A stretch of 64,000 bases of DNA from Campylobacter sp. 2014D-0216 (GTDB taxonomy: Bacteria; Campylobacterota; Campylobacteria; Campylobacterales; Campylobacteraceae): positions 372,001-436,000 of the forward strand of contig NZ_CP063089.1 of NCBI RefSeq assembly GCF_014931215.1. Reading direction: 5' to 3'. Position 1 is the first letter of the stretch, and every line of letters starts with the position of its first letter. Under the pieces are notes generated by a model that was not told the DNA's origin, did no database searches, and saw only the letters and a list, made by a program, of their open reading frames with translations. The position numbers and the translations under genes were made by a program. Of the stretch, positions 28,446-37,318 are shown one piece after another.

Positions 28446-29965
28446 ATTATGCTATAGTTGAACAAGATTTTAAACTTTTAGATGAATCTACTTTAAGGCA
28501 AATAGCACTAGAAAATCAAATGTCTTATCTAGATTTACATGAAAATATGGAATTAGAAAAATACCTTAACATCTTGCCTCTTTCATTAATAGAGCAATAT
28601 CAAATATTATGCTTTAAAGAAGATGAAGAAAGTGTTAGTATAGCTTCTTTTAAGCCTTTGGAAGAAGAAGTTTTGGAAAAAATACAAAATTTACATCGTT
28701 TGAAAATTATCAAAATACATCTTTGTGTTTTTACACTTTTTCAATTTTTTCTAGAAAAAGTGAAATTTTTAATCAAATTTCAAAACTATCTTGATCGCTT
28801 AGAGCTTCATTTAAGCAAAGATGAAAATCAAGATGAGATTTTATTAGAGCAGTTTTTGGAACTAATTTTATCTTATGCGTGTTTTTTAAAAGCAAGTGAT
28901 ATTCATTTAGAGCCTTTAGAAAATAAAGCCTTAATAAGATATAGAATAGATGGAAATCTAGCCAAAATACTTGATTTTGATTTACGATCTTTTCAAGCTT
29001 TGTTGACTCATATAAAGATTGTTGCTTTGTTGAATGTAGCCGAACAAAGACAAGCACAAGATGGAAGCTTTAGTAAGATATTGTTAGAACAAAAGTATGA
29101 TTTTAGAATTTCTATTATGCCTTTATTATATGGACAGGGGGTTGTTTTTAGGATTTTAAAGCAAGATGAACAACAATTTAAATTAGATCAGTTGTTGATC
29201 GCAAAAGATCGGTTGCTTCGATTAAAAACGTATATAAAAGCTCCTTATGGTTTGGTTTTATTTTGTGGACCTACAGGAAGTGGTAAAAGTACTTTTATGC
29301 ATGCTATTTTAAATGAAATTGATCGCGATAAGAAAATTATCACTCTAGAAGATCCTATAGAGTATAAACTTCAGCACGCCCAGCAAATTCTTTTAAATTC
29401 TAAGGCGGATTTTGATTTTCATAAGGCATTAAGGGCGGTTTTAAGACAAGATCCTGATGTGATCATGGTGGGTGAAATCCGAGATGAGGAAAGTTTAGAT
29501 ATAGTTTTAAAAGCCTCTTTGAGTGGGCACTTGGTGTTAAGTACTTTGCATACTAACAGTGCTTTGGAAGCAGTTTATAGAATGAAACATATGGGTGCAA
29601 AAGAATACTTAATCGCTTATTCTCTTAATTTGATCATAGCACAGCGTTTACTTAGAAAGCTTTGTGAATGTAAAGAAGCTAGTTTTGAAACATTTTGCTT
29701 TCAAAATCAAACTATAAAAGGAATGTTTTATAGGCCAAAGGGATGTGCTAAATGCATGTATAGCGGCTATAAGGGTCGCTTAATGGTGGCAGAGTTTTTG
29801 TTTTTAGATCAAAATATCAAAAGTATGATAGAAAATAACTCAAGCTATGAAGGTATTTTGCAATATGCTTTAGAGAATGGTTTTGTTGGTTTAGGTTTTG
29901 ATGCTTTAGAAAAGGCAAAATGCGGTTTAATAAGCATAGAAGAATTAAAAAAGACAAGTATTTGA
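28442..29965 (+). CDS. ctsE: Type II secretion/transformation ATPase CtsE
   Basis: A 507-residue GspE/PilB-type hexameric ATPase that powers the pseudopilus for DNA uptake. Walker A CGPTGSGKST (about 275-284), the Asp box TLEDPIEY, Walker B VIMVGEIRDEES and the His box SGHLVLSTLHTN are intact; a cysteine motif of the zinc-binding type (CEC ... CAKC) lies near 405-440. Start is TTG overlapping the upstream stop. Confidence 0.9.
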   Translation: MNYAIVEQDFKLLDESTLRQIALENQMSYLDLHENMELEKYLNILPLSLIEQYQILCFKEDEESVSIASFKPLEEEVLEKIQNLHRLKIIKIHLCVFTLFQFFLEKVKFLIKFQNYLDRLELHLSKDENQDEILLEQFLELILSYACFLKASDIHLEPLENKALIRYRIDGNLAKILDFDLRSFQALLTHIKIVALLNVAEQRQAQDGSFSKILLEQKYDFRISIMPLLYGQGVVFRILKQDEQQFKLDQLLIAKDRLLRLKTYIKAPYGLVLFCGPTGSGKSTFMHAILNEIDRDKKIITLEDPIEYKLQHAQQILLNSKADFDFHKALRAVLRQDPDVIMVGEIRDEESLDIVLKASLSGHLVLSTLHTNSALEAVYRMKHMGAKEYLIAYSLNLIIAQRLLRKLCECKEASFETFCFQNQTIKGMFYRPKGCAKCMYSGYKGRLMVAEFLFLDQNIKSMIENNSSYEGILQYALENGFVGLGFDALEKAKCGLISIEELKKTSI

Positions 29966-31122
29966 AAAAATTTATTATTAATTATATTGTCAAAGAAAAG
30001 TCAAAACAACGCATTATTAAAGCAAATAATTTATATGAAGCTAGAATGATTGCTTTAAAATCACATTTTGAAATTATAAGTATTGAAGAGTATTTTGGTG
30101 CGGTAAAATATAAATTTAAAGATGAGGATTTGATTTTTATCTTAAAAGATTTAAATATGATGTTAAAAGCGGGATTGAGCCTGCAAGAAGCTATTTTAGA
30201 ATTTTCACGCTCAAATTATGAAAAACAAGTGGCGCAAATTTTTAATATTATTTATCAAAAATTAAGCAATGGAAGCACTTATGATCAAGCCTTTGCCAAT
30301 GTATTAAGTGTTAGAGAATGTGCTATTTTAAAAATTTGTGAAGGTAAGGGTGATTTACATCAAGCTTTTGGTATTATTATTGATTTAAAAGAAAAACATC
30401 TTCGTAACCTTAAACAATTTAAAAAAGCTATGGCTTATCCATCGTTTGTGTTTGCTTGTATCATTTTAGCTTTTGTTGTTTTGATGGTGTTGGTTTTACC
30501 TGAATTTAAAAACTTATTTGCACAGCTAGAGCTTGATTTGCCACAAATTACACAAATCCTTTTTCATATAGGGGATTTTTTTAATCAATACTACATTTAT
30601 TTTGCAATACTTCTTTTATGCTTTATTTTTGCAGTGTATTTAAGTAGAAAGGCATTGTATTTTCATAAATTGCTTTTTTATTTGCCTATTTTTGGAAAAA
30701 TCATGCTTTATCAGGAACAATTTTGCTTCTTTTTAGTCTTTTCTTATTTATTAAAATCAGGTGTTGATGTCAAAAGGGCTTTTGGATTAGCTTGCGAAAG
30801 TATAAGAAATTCATTTTTTAAAAATACTATGTATGCTGTAAAAACATCTTTTGAATCAGGTCTTAGTATGGATCAAGCTTTTTTTAAGACTAAATTTTTC
30901 GAGCCTTTTGTTATAAGAATGCTAAAGTTAGCTTTAAAAAGTTCAAAGTTAGATGAAAGCACTTATGAGCTTGCAGTATTTTATGAATACAAAAAAGAAA
31001 GTTATACTCAAAAATTTTTTTCTTTATTGGAACCTTTGATGACTGTTTTTATGGCGATTTTAATATTGATCTTGGCTTTAGGTGTTTTCTTGCCTATGTG
31101 GCAAATTAATCAAGCTTTTTAA
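29962..31122 (+). CDS. ctsF: Type II secretion/transformation inner-membrane protein CtsF
   Basis: A GspF/PilC family polytopic protein of about 386 residues with the duplicated GspF domain: the first copy contains LNMMLKAGLSLQEAI and KKAMAYPSFVF, the second YLLKSGVDVKRAF. Three membrane helices fall near 180-200, 215-235 and the C-terminus. TTG at 29962 overlaps the ctsE stop in the style of this operon and is preferred to an in-frame ATG at 29920. It anchors the CtsE ATPase. Converges with the next gene, sharing four bases. Confidence 0.86.
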   Translation: MKKFIINYIVKEKSKQRIIKANNLYEARMIALKSHFEIISIEEYFGAVKYKFKDEDLIFILKDLNMMLKAGLSLQEAILEFSRSNYEKQVAQIFNIIYQKLSNGSTYDQAFANVLSVRECAILKICEGKGDLHQAFGIIIDLKEKHLRNLKQFKKAMAYPSFVFACIILAFVVLMVLVLPEFKNLFAQLELDLPQITQILFHIGDFFNQYYIYFAILLLCFIFAVYLSRKALYFHKLLFYLPIFGKIMLYQEQFCFFLVFSYLLKSGVDVKRAFGLACESIRNSFFKNTMYAVKTSFESGLSMDQAFFKTKFFEPFVIRMLKLALKSSKLDESTYELAVFYEYKKESYTQKFFSLLEPLMTVFMAILILILALGVFLPMWQINQAF

Positions 31123-31871
31123 GCAAGACAATCATAAGCAACTTTGATTATGGTTAGAGCAACTATAGTTAAAAAAAGCTTTTTGATAAAAGTTCCTTGA
31201 GTTTTTAAGACTAATTTTGATCCTATAAAAGCTCCTAGAATTTGACCTATACCCATTAAAATTCCAACTTTCCAAAGCACTTCATAAGAATATAAAAATA
31301 CAGCTAAAGCTACGATATTGCTAGTGAAATTTAAAATTTTGGTATTAATACTAGCATTTTTCATGCTAAAACCAAGAAATATCACACAAGCAAAAATCCA
31401 AAAAGAACCAGTACCAGGACCTAAAAAACCATCATAAAAACCGAGCAATAAACCAAAGATGATTTGAAAACTTGTGGTACTCATTTTAGCTTTATTGTGA
31501 ATATGTCCTAGATCGGGTTTGAAAATTGTATAAAAAAAGATCAAAATAAGACAGATTAAAACAACAATTTTTATAGCATCTTGATTAATAAGTAAAACTG
31601 CATAAGTTCCAATAGCAGCACCAATAGCAGTAAATAAAATTCCTAAAGCTATTTTTTCTATATGCATGGATTTTCTATAAGCTAGTACTGCGGTAAATGA
31701 ACCAAAGGTACTTTGAAGTTTATTGGTAGCTAAGGCTAAATGCGGGGGAATGCCACAGGCAAATAAAGCCGGTATGGTAATAAGCCCACCACCACCTACG
31801 ATAGCATCTACACAACCTGCAAAAGCAGCAACAAAAAATAAAATCACATAGTAAGTTAATTCAAGCTCCAT
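31119..31871 (-). CDS. TSUP (TauE/SafE) family permease
   Basis: A 250-residue membrane protein with seven to eight hydrophobic helices. The N-terminal AGCVDAIVGGGGLITIPAL and TNKLQSTFGS and the repeated LGFYDGFLGPGTGSFW motif define the TSUP family, exporters or importers of sulfur compounds and organic anions. It differs from the CcdA-like member at 9325. The start overlaps the upstream TIGR02757 gene by 16 bases. Substrate unknown. Confidence 0.85.
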   Translation of the reverse strand: MELELTYYVILFFVAAFAGCVDAIVGGGGLITIPALFACGIPPHLALATNKLQSTFGSFTAVLAYRKSMHIEKIALGILFTAIGAAIGTYAVLLINQDAIKIVVLICLILIFFYTIFKPDLGHIHNKAKMSTTSFQIIFGLLLGFYDGFLGPGTGSFWIFACVIFLGFSMKNASINTKILNFTSNIVALAVFLYSYEVLWKVGILMGIGQILGAFIGSKLVLKTQGTFIKKLFLTIVALTIIKVAYDCLA

Positions 31872-32605
31872 AAGCTTTCCTTATTTTGTCCGATTCGATA
31901 TAAAGCAAAATCATATTTAACAGGATCGGTAGGATCTAGTTTTCTAAGATTTTGCGTAAGTTCCATAACACTTTTGAAGTCATAAATCTTACGCTTTAAA
32001 AGCTTAAGTTTCAATGAAACTTTATGTGTGTGGGTATCTAAGGGTATAAGTAGGTCTTTTTTGTTGATATTTTTAAATAATCCTAAATCAAGCTCGTCTT
32101 TTCTCACCATCCATCTAAGATACATATTGTAGCGTTTTAGAGGTGATTTGGGGTAGTTAAATTCTTTAGAGAAGAAAAATTCATAGCCATAACTTCGGTA
32201 ATAGTTGACTTTGTAAACTTTTTCCATAAAGGCTTGAATACCTTGAATAATATCATGTTCTTTTTGATAGCCTTGGGTAAAAATATTTTCAATGCTATCC
32301 TCATTTTTTATACGCTTGAGTGTGATAAAAATTTGTGCGATATCTTGAGAATTTTGAAAGCGATATTTTAATGCACTGCATTCTTTGATGATGTCAACAT
32401 CGGCTTTTTGTAGTAAGGAAAAGTCAAGCTTTTTTAGAAAATTGACAATATTCTTGGCATTTCCATATGCAAATAAGGCACAAATTAAAGCAATACTTTC
32501 GTCTTTATAAATACTTGCAATTTGCAAAGGATCAGGATAAGAAAAAAGCTCTTTTTGAGTGTTTTTGCTTAAGATAGCCTCATCTAAAAGAGCTTTAATA
32601 TGCAT
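31856..32605 (-). CDS. TIGR02757 family protein
   Basis: A 249-residue soluble protein of a conserved bacterial family of unknown function. Recognisable blocks are ALICALFAYGNAKNI near 35-50, the LDTHTHKVSLKL segment near 194-205, and DPVKYDFALYRIGQN near the end. Some see a distant link to HhH-GPD DNA glycosylases in this family, but no catalytic residues can be assigned by eye. It begins one base into the flgK stop codon. Confidence 0.7.
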   Translation of the reverse strand: MHIKALLDEAILSKNTQKELFSYPDPLQIASIYKDESIALICALFAYGNAKNIVNFLKKLDFSLLQKADVDIIKECSALKYRFQNSQDIAQIFITLKRIKNEDSIENIFTQGYQKEHDIIQGIQAFMEKVYKVNYYRSYGYEFFFSKEFNYPKSPLKRYNMYLRWMVRKDELDLGLFKNINKKDLLIPLDTHTHKVSLKLKLLKRKIYDFKSVMELTQNLRKLDPTDPVKYDFALYRIGQNKESLWSLN

Positions 32606-34434
32606 TAAGATTTTAAGCCAAGTAAGGTTTCAAGCATTTGATCAACAGTGGTTACGATTTTAGCTGCAGCACCGTAGCTTGCTTGGTATTGTATAAGTGC
32701 TGCTAATTCTTCGTTGGTATTTACTCCGCTTTTGGATTGATACTCTGCATATGCTGTGTTAAAAATGGTTGTGTTGGTTGCATGTGCAAAATTATTGCTT
32801 TCTGCATTTGAAGCAATTTGACCTGTAAATTTTCTATAATAACCATCTAAAGTCATGGTGTCTACAGTGCCATCTTTGTTGTAGAAATTAACTTTTTGGG
32901 TTTGTAGTTGCAACATTGCATTTGCTACATCGTTATTACCATCAACACCATTTGAGCTTGCTTTTAGGCTATTTGGATCGTTTCTAATGCTTGAGTTGAC
33001 ATTAATATCATTTGCATCTTGACCATTAAAAAACGAAGATACATTCAAAGCGCCAGGAAAATTAGTTCCATTGTCTTTAAAAGCTATTTTATAGCCTTCT
33101 TTTAAGCCATTGATTTGGAAATTTCCACTATCGCTTTGACCATCATAATGGTAAAAGGCTTTAAAATAATCATCTAAATCATTGCCTGGTTTACTATCTT
33201 TATTATCATCGATATCAGCATTGATTTGTTTGATCACATCTTCTATGGTGGTATTGACATCGATTTTTATGGTTCTTTTGGCTGCTTCTTTACCTTCATT
33301 GTCGTATATGATAATATCAAAACTACCTGCTTGAATGTTTTTATCATAACTCATCAAAGATGTATCAGGTTTTAGACCATTTAGATTGTCTGAGTTTACC
33401 TTGTCAGTTGCTGCTTGAGCGTAGACATTATTAGTTTGTGTGATGAGTGTTTTTGTAAAAGTATTTAACATATCTTTGTAATCTTGTAAAATTCCATCAC
33501 TGTAAGTGTCATGATTGCCATCATAGTTTCTACCTCTAAGATCTAGTTGTGCTCCTAGTTGTCCACCTGAAATTTTACCTGTTAAATCATAGCGATTTTC
33601 ATCATTGACTTCATAATAAATTTGGTAAAAACCATTAGGATTGTTGTTGTCTAGTTTTAAAGGGTGAAAACTAGATCCATTGACAATGCTAAAACCTTGA
33701 ATACTTAAGTCATAATATCTTCCTGAATCTGTCATGGTTGATTCTAAGGTGCTATCTTGAGAGCTTTTTCCTTTCCAGGCGACCGCATTAACTAGTTTTG
33801 AAAGTCTAAGTTCAAGTTCATCTCTTTTATCTCTAAGTTGGTTGGCATTATCAGTTGGTAAAACTTCCTCGTTTTCAAGTTGTTTGTTGATATTTGCGAT
33901 TTCTTGACCGATGTTGTTGATTTCATCTACAGTTTGTCTAATTTCTTCATTGACAGTTTGTTGCATTTTATTAAGATCTTGCAAGGTTTTTTGTATGTTT
34001 CTTGTGAGAACATTTGCACTTTCAACAAGATCAATTTTACTAGCACCATCACTTGGATTAGAAGCGAAGTTGTTCCAAGCATCATAATAGTTTTTATAAT
34101 CTTGCAAAATACCAGTGCCTTGCATATCAGGAAATCTTTGACTTGCCTCTTGTAGAATTTGCCCCAAGTAATTGGTGTATTGTTGTTGAGTGGAGGCGTT
34201 TTTTAACTCATAATAAGAATGCTCATCGTGCAATCTTTTGATAGTGTCAATTTGCGTTCCTGTTCCTAAGTGTAAGCCACCTCTATCAATGGACATTCCA
34301 GAACTTTGTACAGCTCTTTGTCTAGTGTAAAAAACCGCATCTGCATTGGCGATGTTATTGCCTGTGGTGTTGATTTGAAGTTCAGCAGCTCTAATACCGC
34401 TAACTCCTGTATATAAACTGTCAAAAATTCCCAT
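32605..34434 (-). CDS. flgK: Flagellar hook-associated protein 1 FlgK
   Basis: A 609-residue junction protein between hook and filament. The N-terminal rod/hook signature GISGIRAAELQINTTGNNIANA (about 10-30, here spelled SGIRAAELQINTTGNNIAN) and the C-terminal NTNEELAALIQYQASYGAAAKIVTTVDQMLETLLGL-type helix (recognised in pieces) are characteristic; both ends form coiled coils in the filament. Eleven bases separate it from flgN, its export chaperone. In Campylobacter flgK belongs to late flagellar genes. Confidence 0.95.
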   Translation of the reverse strand: MGIFDSLYTGVSGIRAAELQINTTGNNIANADAVFYTRQRAVQSSGMSIDRGGLHLGTGTQIDTIKRLHDEHSYYELKNASTQQQYTNYLGQILQEASQRFPDMQGTGILQDYKNYYDAWNNFASNPSDGASKIDLVESANVLTRNIQKTLQDLNKMQQTVNEEIRQTVDEINNIGQEIANINKQLENEEVLPTDNANQLRDKRDELELRLSKLVNAVAWKGKSSQDSTLESTMTDSGRYYDLSIQGFSIVNGSSFHPLKLDNNNPNGFYQIYYEVNDENRYDLTGKISGGQLGAQLDLRGRNYDGNHDTYSDGILQDYKDMLNTFTKTLITQTNNVYAQAATDKVNSDNLNGLKPDTSLMSYDKNIQAGSFDIIIYDNEGKEAAKRTIKIDVNTTIEDVIKQINADIDDNKDSKPGNDLDDYFKAFYHYDGQSDSGNFQINGLKEGYKIAFKDNGTNFPGALNVSSFFNGQDANDINVNSSIRNDPNSLKASSNGVDGNNDVANAMLQLQTQKVNFYNKDGTVDTMTLDGYYRKFTGQIASNAESNNFAHATNTTIFNTAYAEYQSKSGVNTNEELAALIQYQASYGAAAKIVTTVDQMLETLLGLKS

Positions 34435-34445
34435 AATCTTAACCT

Positions 34446-34880
34446 TTAAACATTGATCTTAAATAGTGAATCTGGAATAGTTTTTTGATCTCCATAAGCA
34501 TTATTTGTTCCACTTTGTTCAAACATCGTGTTTAAAAGATTGTCATAAAAGTTTTTAATGATGAGTACTAATTTAGCGTATTCTTTGTTTTTTTGGTGCA
34601 AGGTATTTAAATTTTGCTTTAAGAGTGCTAATTTTTCTTTATCCTCTTCATCTAAAAGTTCATCTAAGCCTTTGTTGTTACCTTGATTGCTAAGATCTAC
34701 TAGGGCTTTATCAAGATTTTTTTTAGCAAGTTGAAAATCGCTCACAAGTTTAGTTTTATCTTCAATGCTTTGACTTACATGTTTGTGGTTAGCAGTTTGA
34801 ATTTGAGCAATATCTTCTAGAGTAAGATTGATGAGTTTTTCTAAAATAGAATTTGTTTCGTCTAAGTATTGTTTAACCAT
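34446..34880 (-). CDS. flgN: FlgN-like flagellar export chaperone
   Basis: A 144-residue helical protein with long heptad segments (LISLTLEDI, KKNLDKALVDLSN, KLALLKQNLNTLHQKNKEYAKLV in pieces), the size and shape of FlgN, the chaperone for FlgK and FlgL. Position between flgM and flgK supports it. The ribosome site AAAGGAT upstream of its ATG is part of a long inverted repeat with the sequence right after the flgM stop. Confidence 0.77.
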   Translation of the reverse strand: MVKQYLDETNSILEKLINLTLEDIAQIQTANHKHVSQSIEDKTKLVSDFQLAKKNLDKALVDLSNQGNNKGLDELLDEEDKEKLALLKQNLNTLHQKNKEYAKLVLIIKNFYDNLLNTMFEQSGTNNAYGDQKTIPDSLFKINV

Positions 34881-34922
34881 TTTTTATCCTTTCTTAGGCA
34901 CTAACCCAAAAAAGGATAAAAA
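34881..34922 (-). promoter_or_regulatory. Inverted repeat sequestering the flgN ribosome site
   Basis: The whole flgM-flgN gap is a stem-loop: a 12-base arm at 34922-34911 pairs perfectly with one at 34892-34881 (TTTTTATCCTTT / AAAGGATAAAAA), with an 18-base loop that can form a small inner stem TTAG/CTAA. The second arm contains the AAAGGA Shine-Dalgarno of flgN and ends at its ATG. Confidence 0.7.
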
Positions 34923-35129
34923 CTATAATAAAGAATCTGCTATTGCTTTAGAAGTAGCTTGTAGGTCTACTTTATACTCGCCATTTTTAATTTGAGAAGC
35001 AATGATAGATGCTTTACTTTCTTCTGCCTTTTGAGTTTCTTTTGCCTTGTTGTTTTCTTTGTTTTCTGTTTTGTTTATATCATTAGTAGCGACTTGAGCT
35101 ACATAACTTTGATGTATAGGGTTTATCAT
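34923..35129 (-). CDS. flgM: Anti-sigma-28 factor FlgM
   Basis: A 68-residue, charged, probably disordered protein. The C-terminal SIIASQIKNGEYKVDLQ segment is the FliA-binding FlgM signature. It inhibits sigma-28 until secreted through the flagellar apparatus. A strong GGAGG ribosome site precedes it, and a sigma-28 promoter lies directly upstream, making a feedback loop. Short relative to enteric FlgM, as usual in Campylobacter. Confidence 0.88.
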   Translation of the reverse strand: MINPIHQSYVAQVATNDINKTENKENNKAKETQKAEESKASIIASQIKNGEYKVDLQATSKAIADSLL

Positions 35130-35159
35130 TTTAAGCCTCCAGTTCTATTGAAAAACTCT

Positions 35160-35183
35160 AAGAACTATATCGACACTTAAAAA
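35160..35183 (-). promoter_or_regulatory. Sigma-28 (FliA) promoter of flgM
   Basis: Minus-strand sequence TTTTTTTAAGTGTCGATATAG: the CGATAT -10 core is at 35172-35167 with a TTTAAG element just upstream, the Campylobacter sigma-28 pattern. It sits in the 60-base gap after the rod gene and about 40 bases before the flgM start. Confidence 0.75.
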
Positions 35184-35189
35184 AATAAA

Positions 35190-35555
35190 TTAACCCCTTT
35201 CTTTTAAATAATCAAATAATAATTTTGAAAAACCTAACCCCCCGCTTAATGCTTTACTCATAGTATCATTATACATAGATGAATAGATTTCATCGCTTGC
35301 ATCTTTTCCAAATAAAGAATTTTCTTGTTTTAAAGAAATATCCAAAACACTTTTGATTAAAAAAGCTTCAAAAGCATCAGTTTGTTCTTTTAAAGCTTTA
35401 TCTTCATCATTTAATGCTTGTATATGAGTTAAATCATTTTTAAAAGCACTATCTGCATAGTTTTTAGCAGCTTTGTAGCTATTGTTGTTTTTGGTAATGC
35501 TTTCATAAAGCTCACTGCTATAATTTTTACTCGCTAAGTAATTATCCACTCTCAT
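35190..35555 (-). CDS. flgJ: FlgJ N-terminal-type rod-binding protein
   Basis: A 121-residue protein matching only the N-terminal rod-binding domain of FlgJ (AFEAFLIKSVLDISLKQENSLFG, and IYSSMYNDTMSKALSGGLGFSKLL near the end, in pieces). The muramidase domain of enteric FlgJ is absent, as is normal in Campylobacterota, where another enzyme opens the peptidoglycan. Its start abuts the flgI stop (one shared base). A six-G run on the coding strand lies in the GGLG segment but is too short to look phase-variable. Confidence 0.82.
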   Translation of the reverse strand: MRVDNYLASKNYSSELYESITKNNNSYKAAKNYADSAFKNDLTHIQALNDEDKALKEQTDAFEAFLIKSVLDISLKQENSLFGKDASDEIYSSMYNDTMSKALSGGLGFSKLLFDYLKERG

Positions 35556-36601
35556 TATATTACCTCTAATTCAGCGCTAATTGCACCAGCTCTTTTTAAA
35601 TTTTGCATAATAGCTATGATATCATTTGGAGCTGCGCCAAGTTTATTAAGCATTCTTGCTATGTTTGCTACGGTTGTTTTGTTGTTTGTGATTTTTAAAG
35701 TATTAGATACAGGATCTAAAATTCCACCATCTTTCATATCGATTTCATTTTGTCCTAAAGCTACAGTATTATTGGGATCAATTTTTATCGTGATATCTTT
35801 ATGGGTGATTAATATAGGTTCAACTTCTATATTTACACCAGCTACGATAGTTCCAGTTCTTTCATCAATAATCACTTTACTTTCAGGAGTATAAGCGATA
35901 TCTTGCTCTAATACTCTTGCCATAAATTCAACATGAGAAAATTCTTCAGGCTTAGTAAGTTTAATGGTTCTTGAATCTAATGCTTTAGCAATATCTGCAT
36001 CAAAGATTGTGTTTAAAACTCTTTCGATATTGTTTGCTGTTTTAAAATCAGCATCTTTTAAGCTTAAAATCAGATCATCTGTTTGACTGAAATTTTGAGG
36101 TATTTCTCTTTCAACTACTGCACCATTGATTACATTTGCTGAGGTTGAATGCGTCCCTGCAGCACCTGGTCTTGGGCTAAGTCCACCTATAGCTAAGGAG
36201 CCTTGAGCTACTGCATAAATTTCACCATCAACCCCTTTTAGAGCTGTCATTAACAAGGTGCCACCTTGTAAAGACTTTGCATCACCCAAAGAAGCTACAC
36301 TTACATCAAGTTTATCCCCGCTTCTTGCAAAAGCAGGAAGTTTTGCTGTAACCATTACAGCTGCTGTGTTTTTTGATTTTATATCGCCTGGGCTAACTTT
36401 TACATTCATACCTTGAAGCATATTTGAGATTGATTGTAGGGTAAATTCACTACTTGTGCCGTCTCCGCTTCCATTTAAACCCACAACCAAACCATATCCT
36501 ATAAGCTGGTTATCTCTAACACCTACTACATTGGTAAGTTCTTTAATAGTGGCAGCAAAAACACTTAAACTTAGTGCTAAGCTTAAAAATAATATTCTCA
36601 T
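35555..36601 (-). CDS. flgI: Flagellar P-ring protein FlgI
   Basis: A 348-residue periplasmic protein with a cleavable signal peptide (about 1-16) and the family blocks GVRDNQLIGYGLVVGLNGSGD, NTAAVMVTAKLPAFARSGDKLDV and LSPRPGAAG (in parts). It builds the ring around the rod in the peptidoglycan; Campylobacter adds disk proteins around it. A sigma-54 promoter stands upstream, consistent with class II flagellar genes. Confidence 0.96.
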   Translation of the reverse strand: MRILFLSLALSLSVFAATIKELTNVVGVRDNQLIGYGLVVGLNGSGDGTSSEFTLQSISNMLQGMNVKVSPGDIKSKNTAAVMVTAKLPAFARSGDKLDVSVASLGDAKSLQGGTLLMTALKGVDGEIYAVAQGSLAIGGLSPRPGAAGTHSTSANVINGAVVEREIPQNFSQTDDLILSLKDADFKTANNIERVLNTIFDADIAKALDSRTIKLTKPEEFSHVEFMARVLEQDIAYTPESKVIIDERTGTIVAGVNIEVEPILITHKDITIKIDPNNTVALGQNEIDMKDGGILDPVSNTLKITNNKTTVANIARMLNKLGAAPNDIIAIMQNLKRAGAISAELEVI

Positions 36602-36640
36602 CGATTCTTCCTTTAATCTATGCTTTTACATAAGATTAAA

Positions 36641-36656
36641 GCAAAAAAAGTTCCAA
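36641..36656 (-). promoter_or_regulatory. Sigma-54 (RpoN) promoter of flgI
   Basis: Minus-strand TTGGAAC-N5-TTGC with GG and GC separated by exactly ten bases, matching the -24/-12 pattern of RpoN promoters. It is about 40 bases upstream of the flgI ATG and partly behind the end of the methylase gene. Confidence 0.8.
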
Positions 36657-36658
36657 AA

Positions 36659-37318
36659 TCAAGTAAGATTATAAAAACTTAGGGTAGTTGAGCCAAATTT
36701 TCTTTCTTTATTTTTTTCAAAATTTTGTATAGCAGCAGGTGTTTTAAAAGTGCTATGGTGTTCTATGATGATGATTTTTACATTGGTGTTTGAGATGTTT
36801 TCTATTAACTGAAGTGTTTTTTGATAGATGTCAAAAAAACCTTCTCTAATATCAAAAGGTGGATCAAGGTATAAAATGATATCCTCTTGAGAATTTTGAA
36901 TGATTTGAGGAGTTTTTTTGAAAGTATCATCGTGAAAACAAATGGTATTTTGATCAATACTAGAAGCGTTTTTGGAAGCAATCTCGTAAGCTTTTTTGTC
37001 TTTTTCTATAGCATAACTTTTTAAGCAACCATTACTTCTTGCTTCTAGTGCCATTAAAGCACTTCCGCCAAAAGCTTCTATAAAAACCTTATCTTGCAAT
37101 GAAAAACGTAAGACATTGAAAACACAAGATTTTACTATACTTTTGGTGCTTCTTGTGGTATCTAAACTAGGAAGTAGAATTTTTTTACCCTTGTAAATTC
37201 CGCTTTCTATGCTAGTGTAAATTTTAGGTATTTTTTTGGTGTTAGATTTTTTCTTTTCTTTTTCTTTATAGGAATTTAAAAAATCTTTTACACTTTGATA
37301 TTCTGGATTTTTACGCAT
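36659..37318 (-). CDS. RsmD-like RNA (guanine-N2) methyltransferase
   Basis: A class I SAM-dependent methyltransferase of about 219 residues from ATG 37318 (MRKNPEYQ). FIEAFGGSALMALEARSNG is the SAM-binding loop and LYLDPPFDIREG contains the catalytic DPPF motif of N6-adenine/N2-guanine methylases, as in RsmD, which modifies G966 of 16S rRNA. An in-frame ATG 20 codons upstream lies inside the preceding gene and is less likely. The N-terminal lysine-rich 50 residues extend beyond the usual RsmD start. Confidence 0.8.
   Translation of the reverse strand: MRKNPEYQSVKDFLNSYKEKEKKKSNTKKIPKIYTSIESGIYKGKKILLPSLDTTRSTKSIVKSCVFNVLRFSLQDKVFIEAFGGSALMALEARSNGCLKSYAIEKDKKAYEIASKNASSIDQNTICFHDDTFKKTPQIIQNSQEDIILYLDPPFDIREGFFDIYQKTLQLIENISNTNVKIIIIEHHSTFKTPAAIQNFEKNKERKFGSTTLSFYNLT

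Noticed and set aside
35229-35240. Run of six C (six G on the coding strand) in flgJ as a phase-variation tract
   Set aside because: Campylobacter contingency tracts are normally eight or more G; six is expected to be stable. No longer poly-G/C tract was seen in the window.
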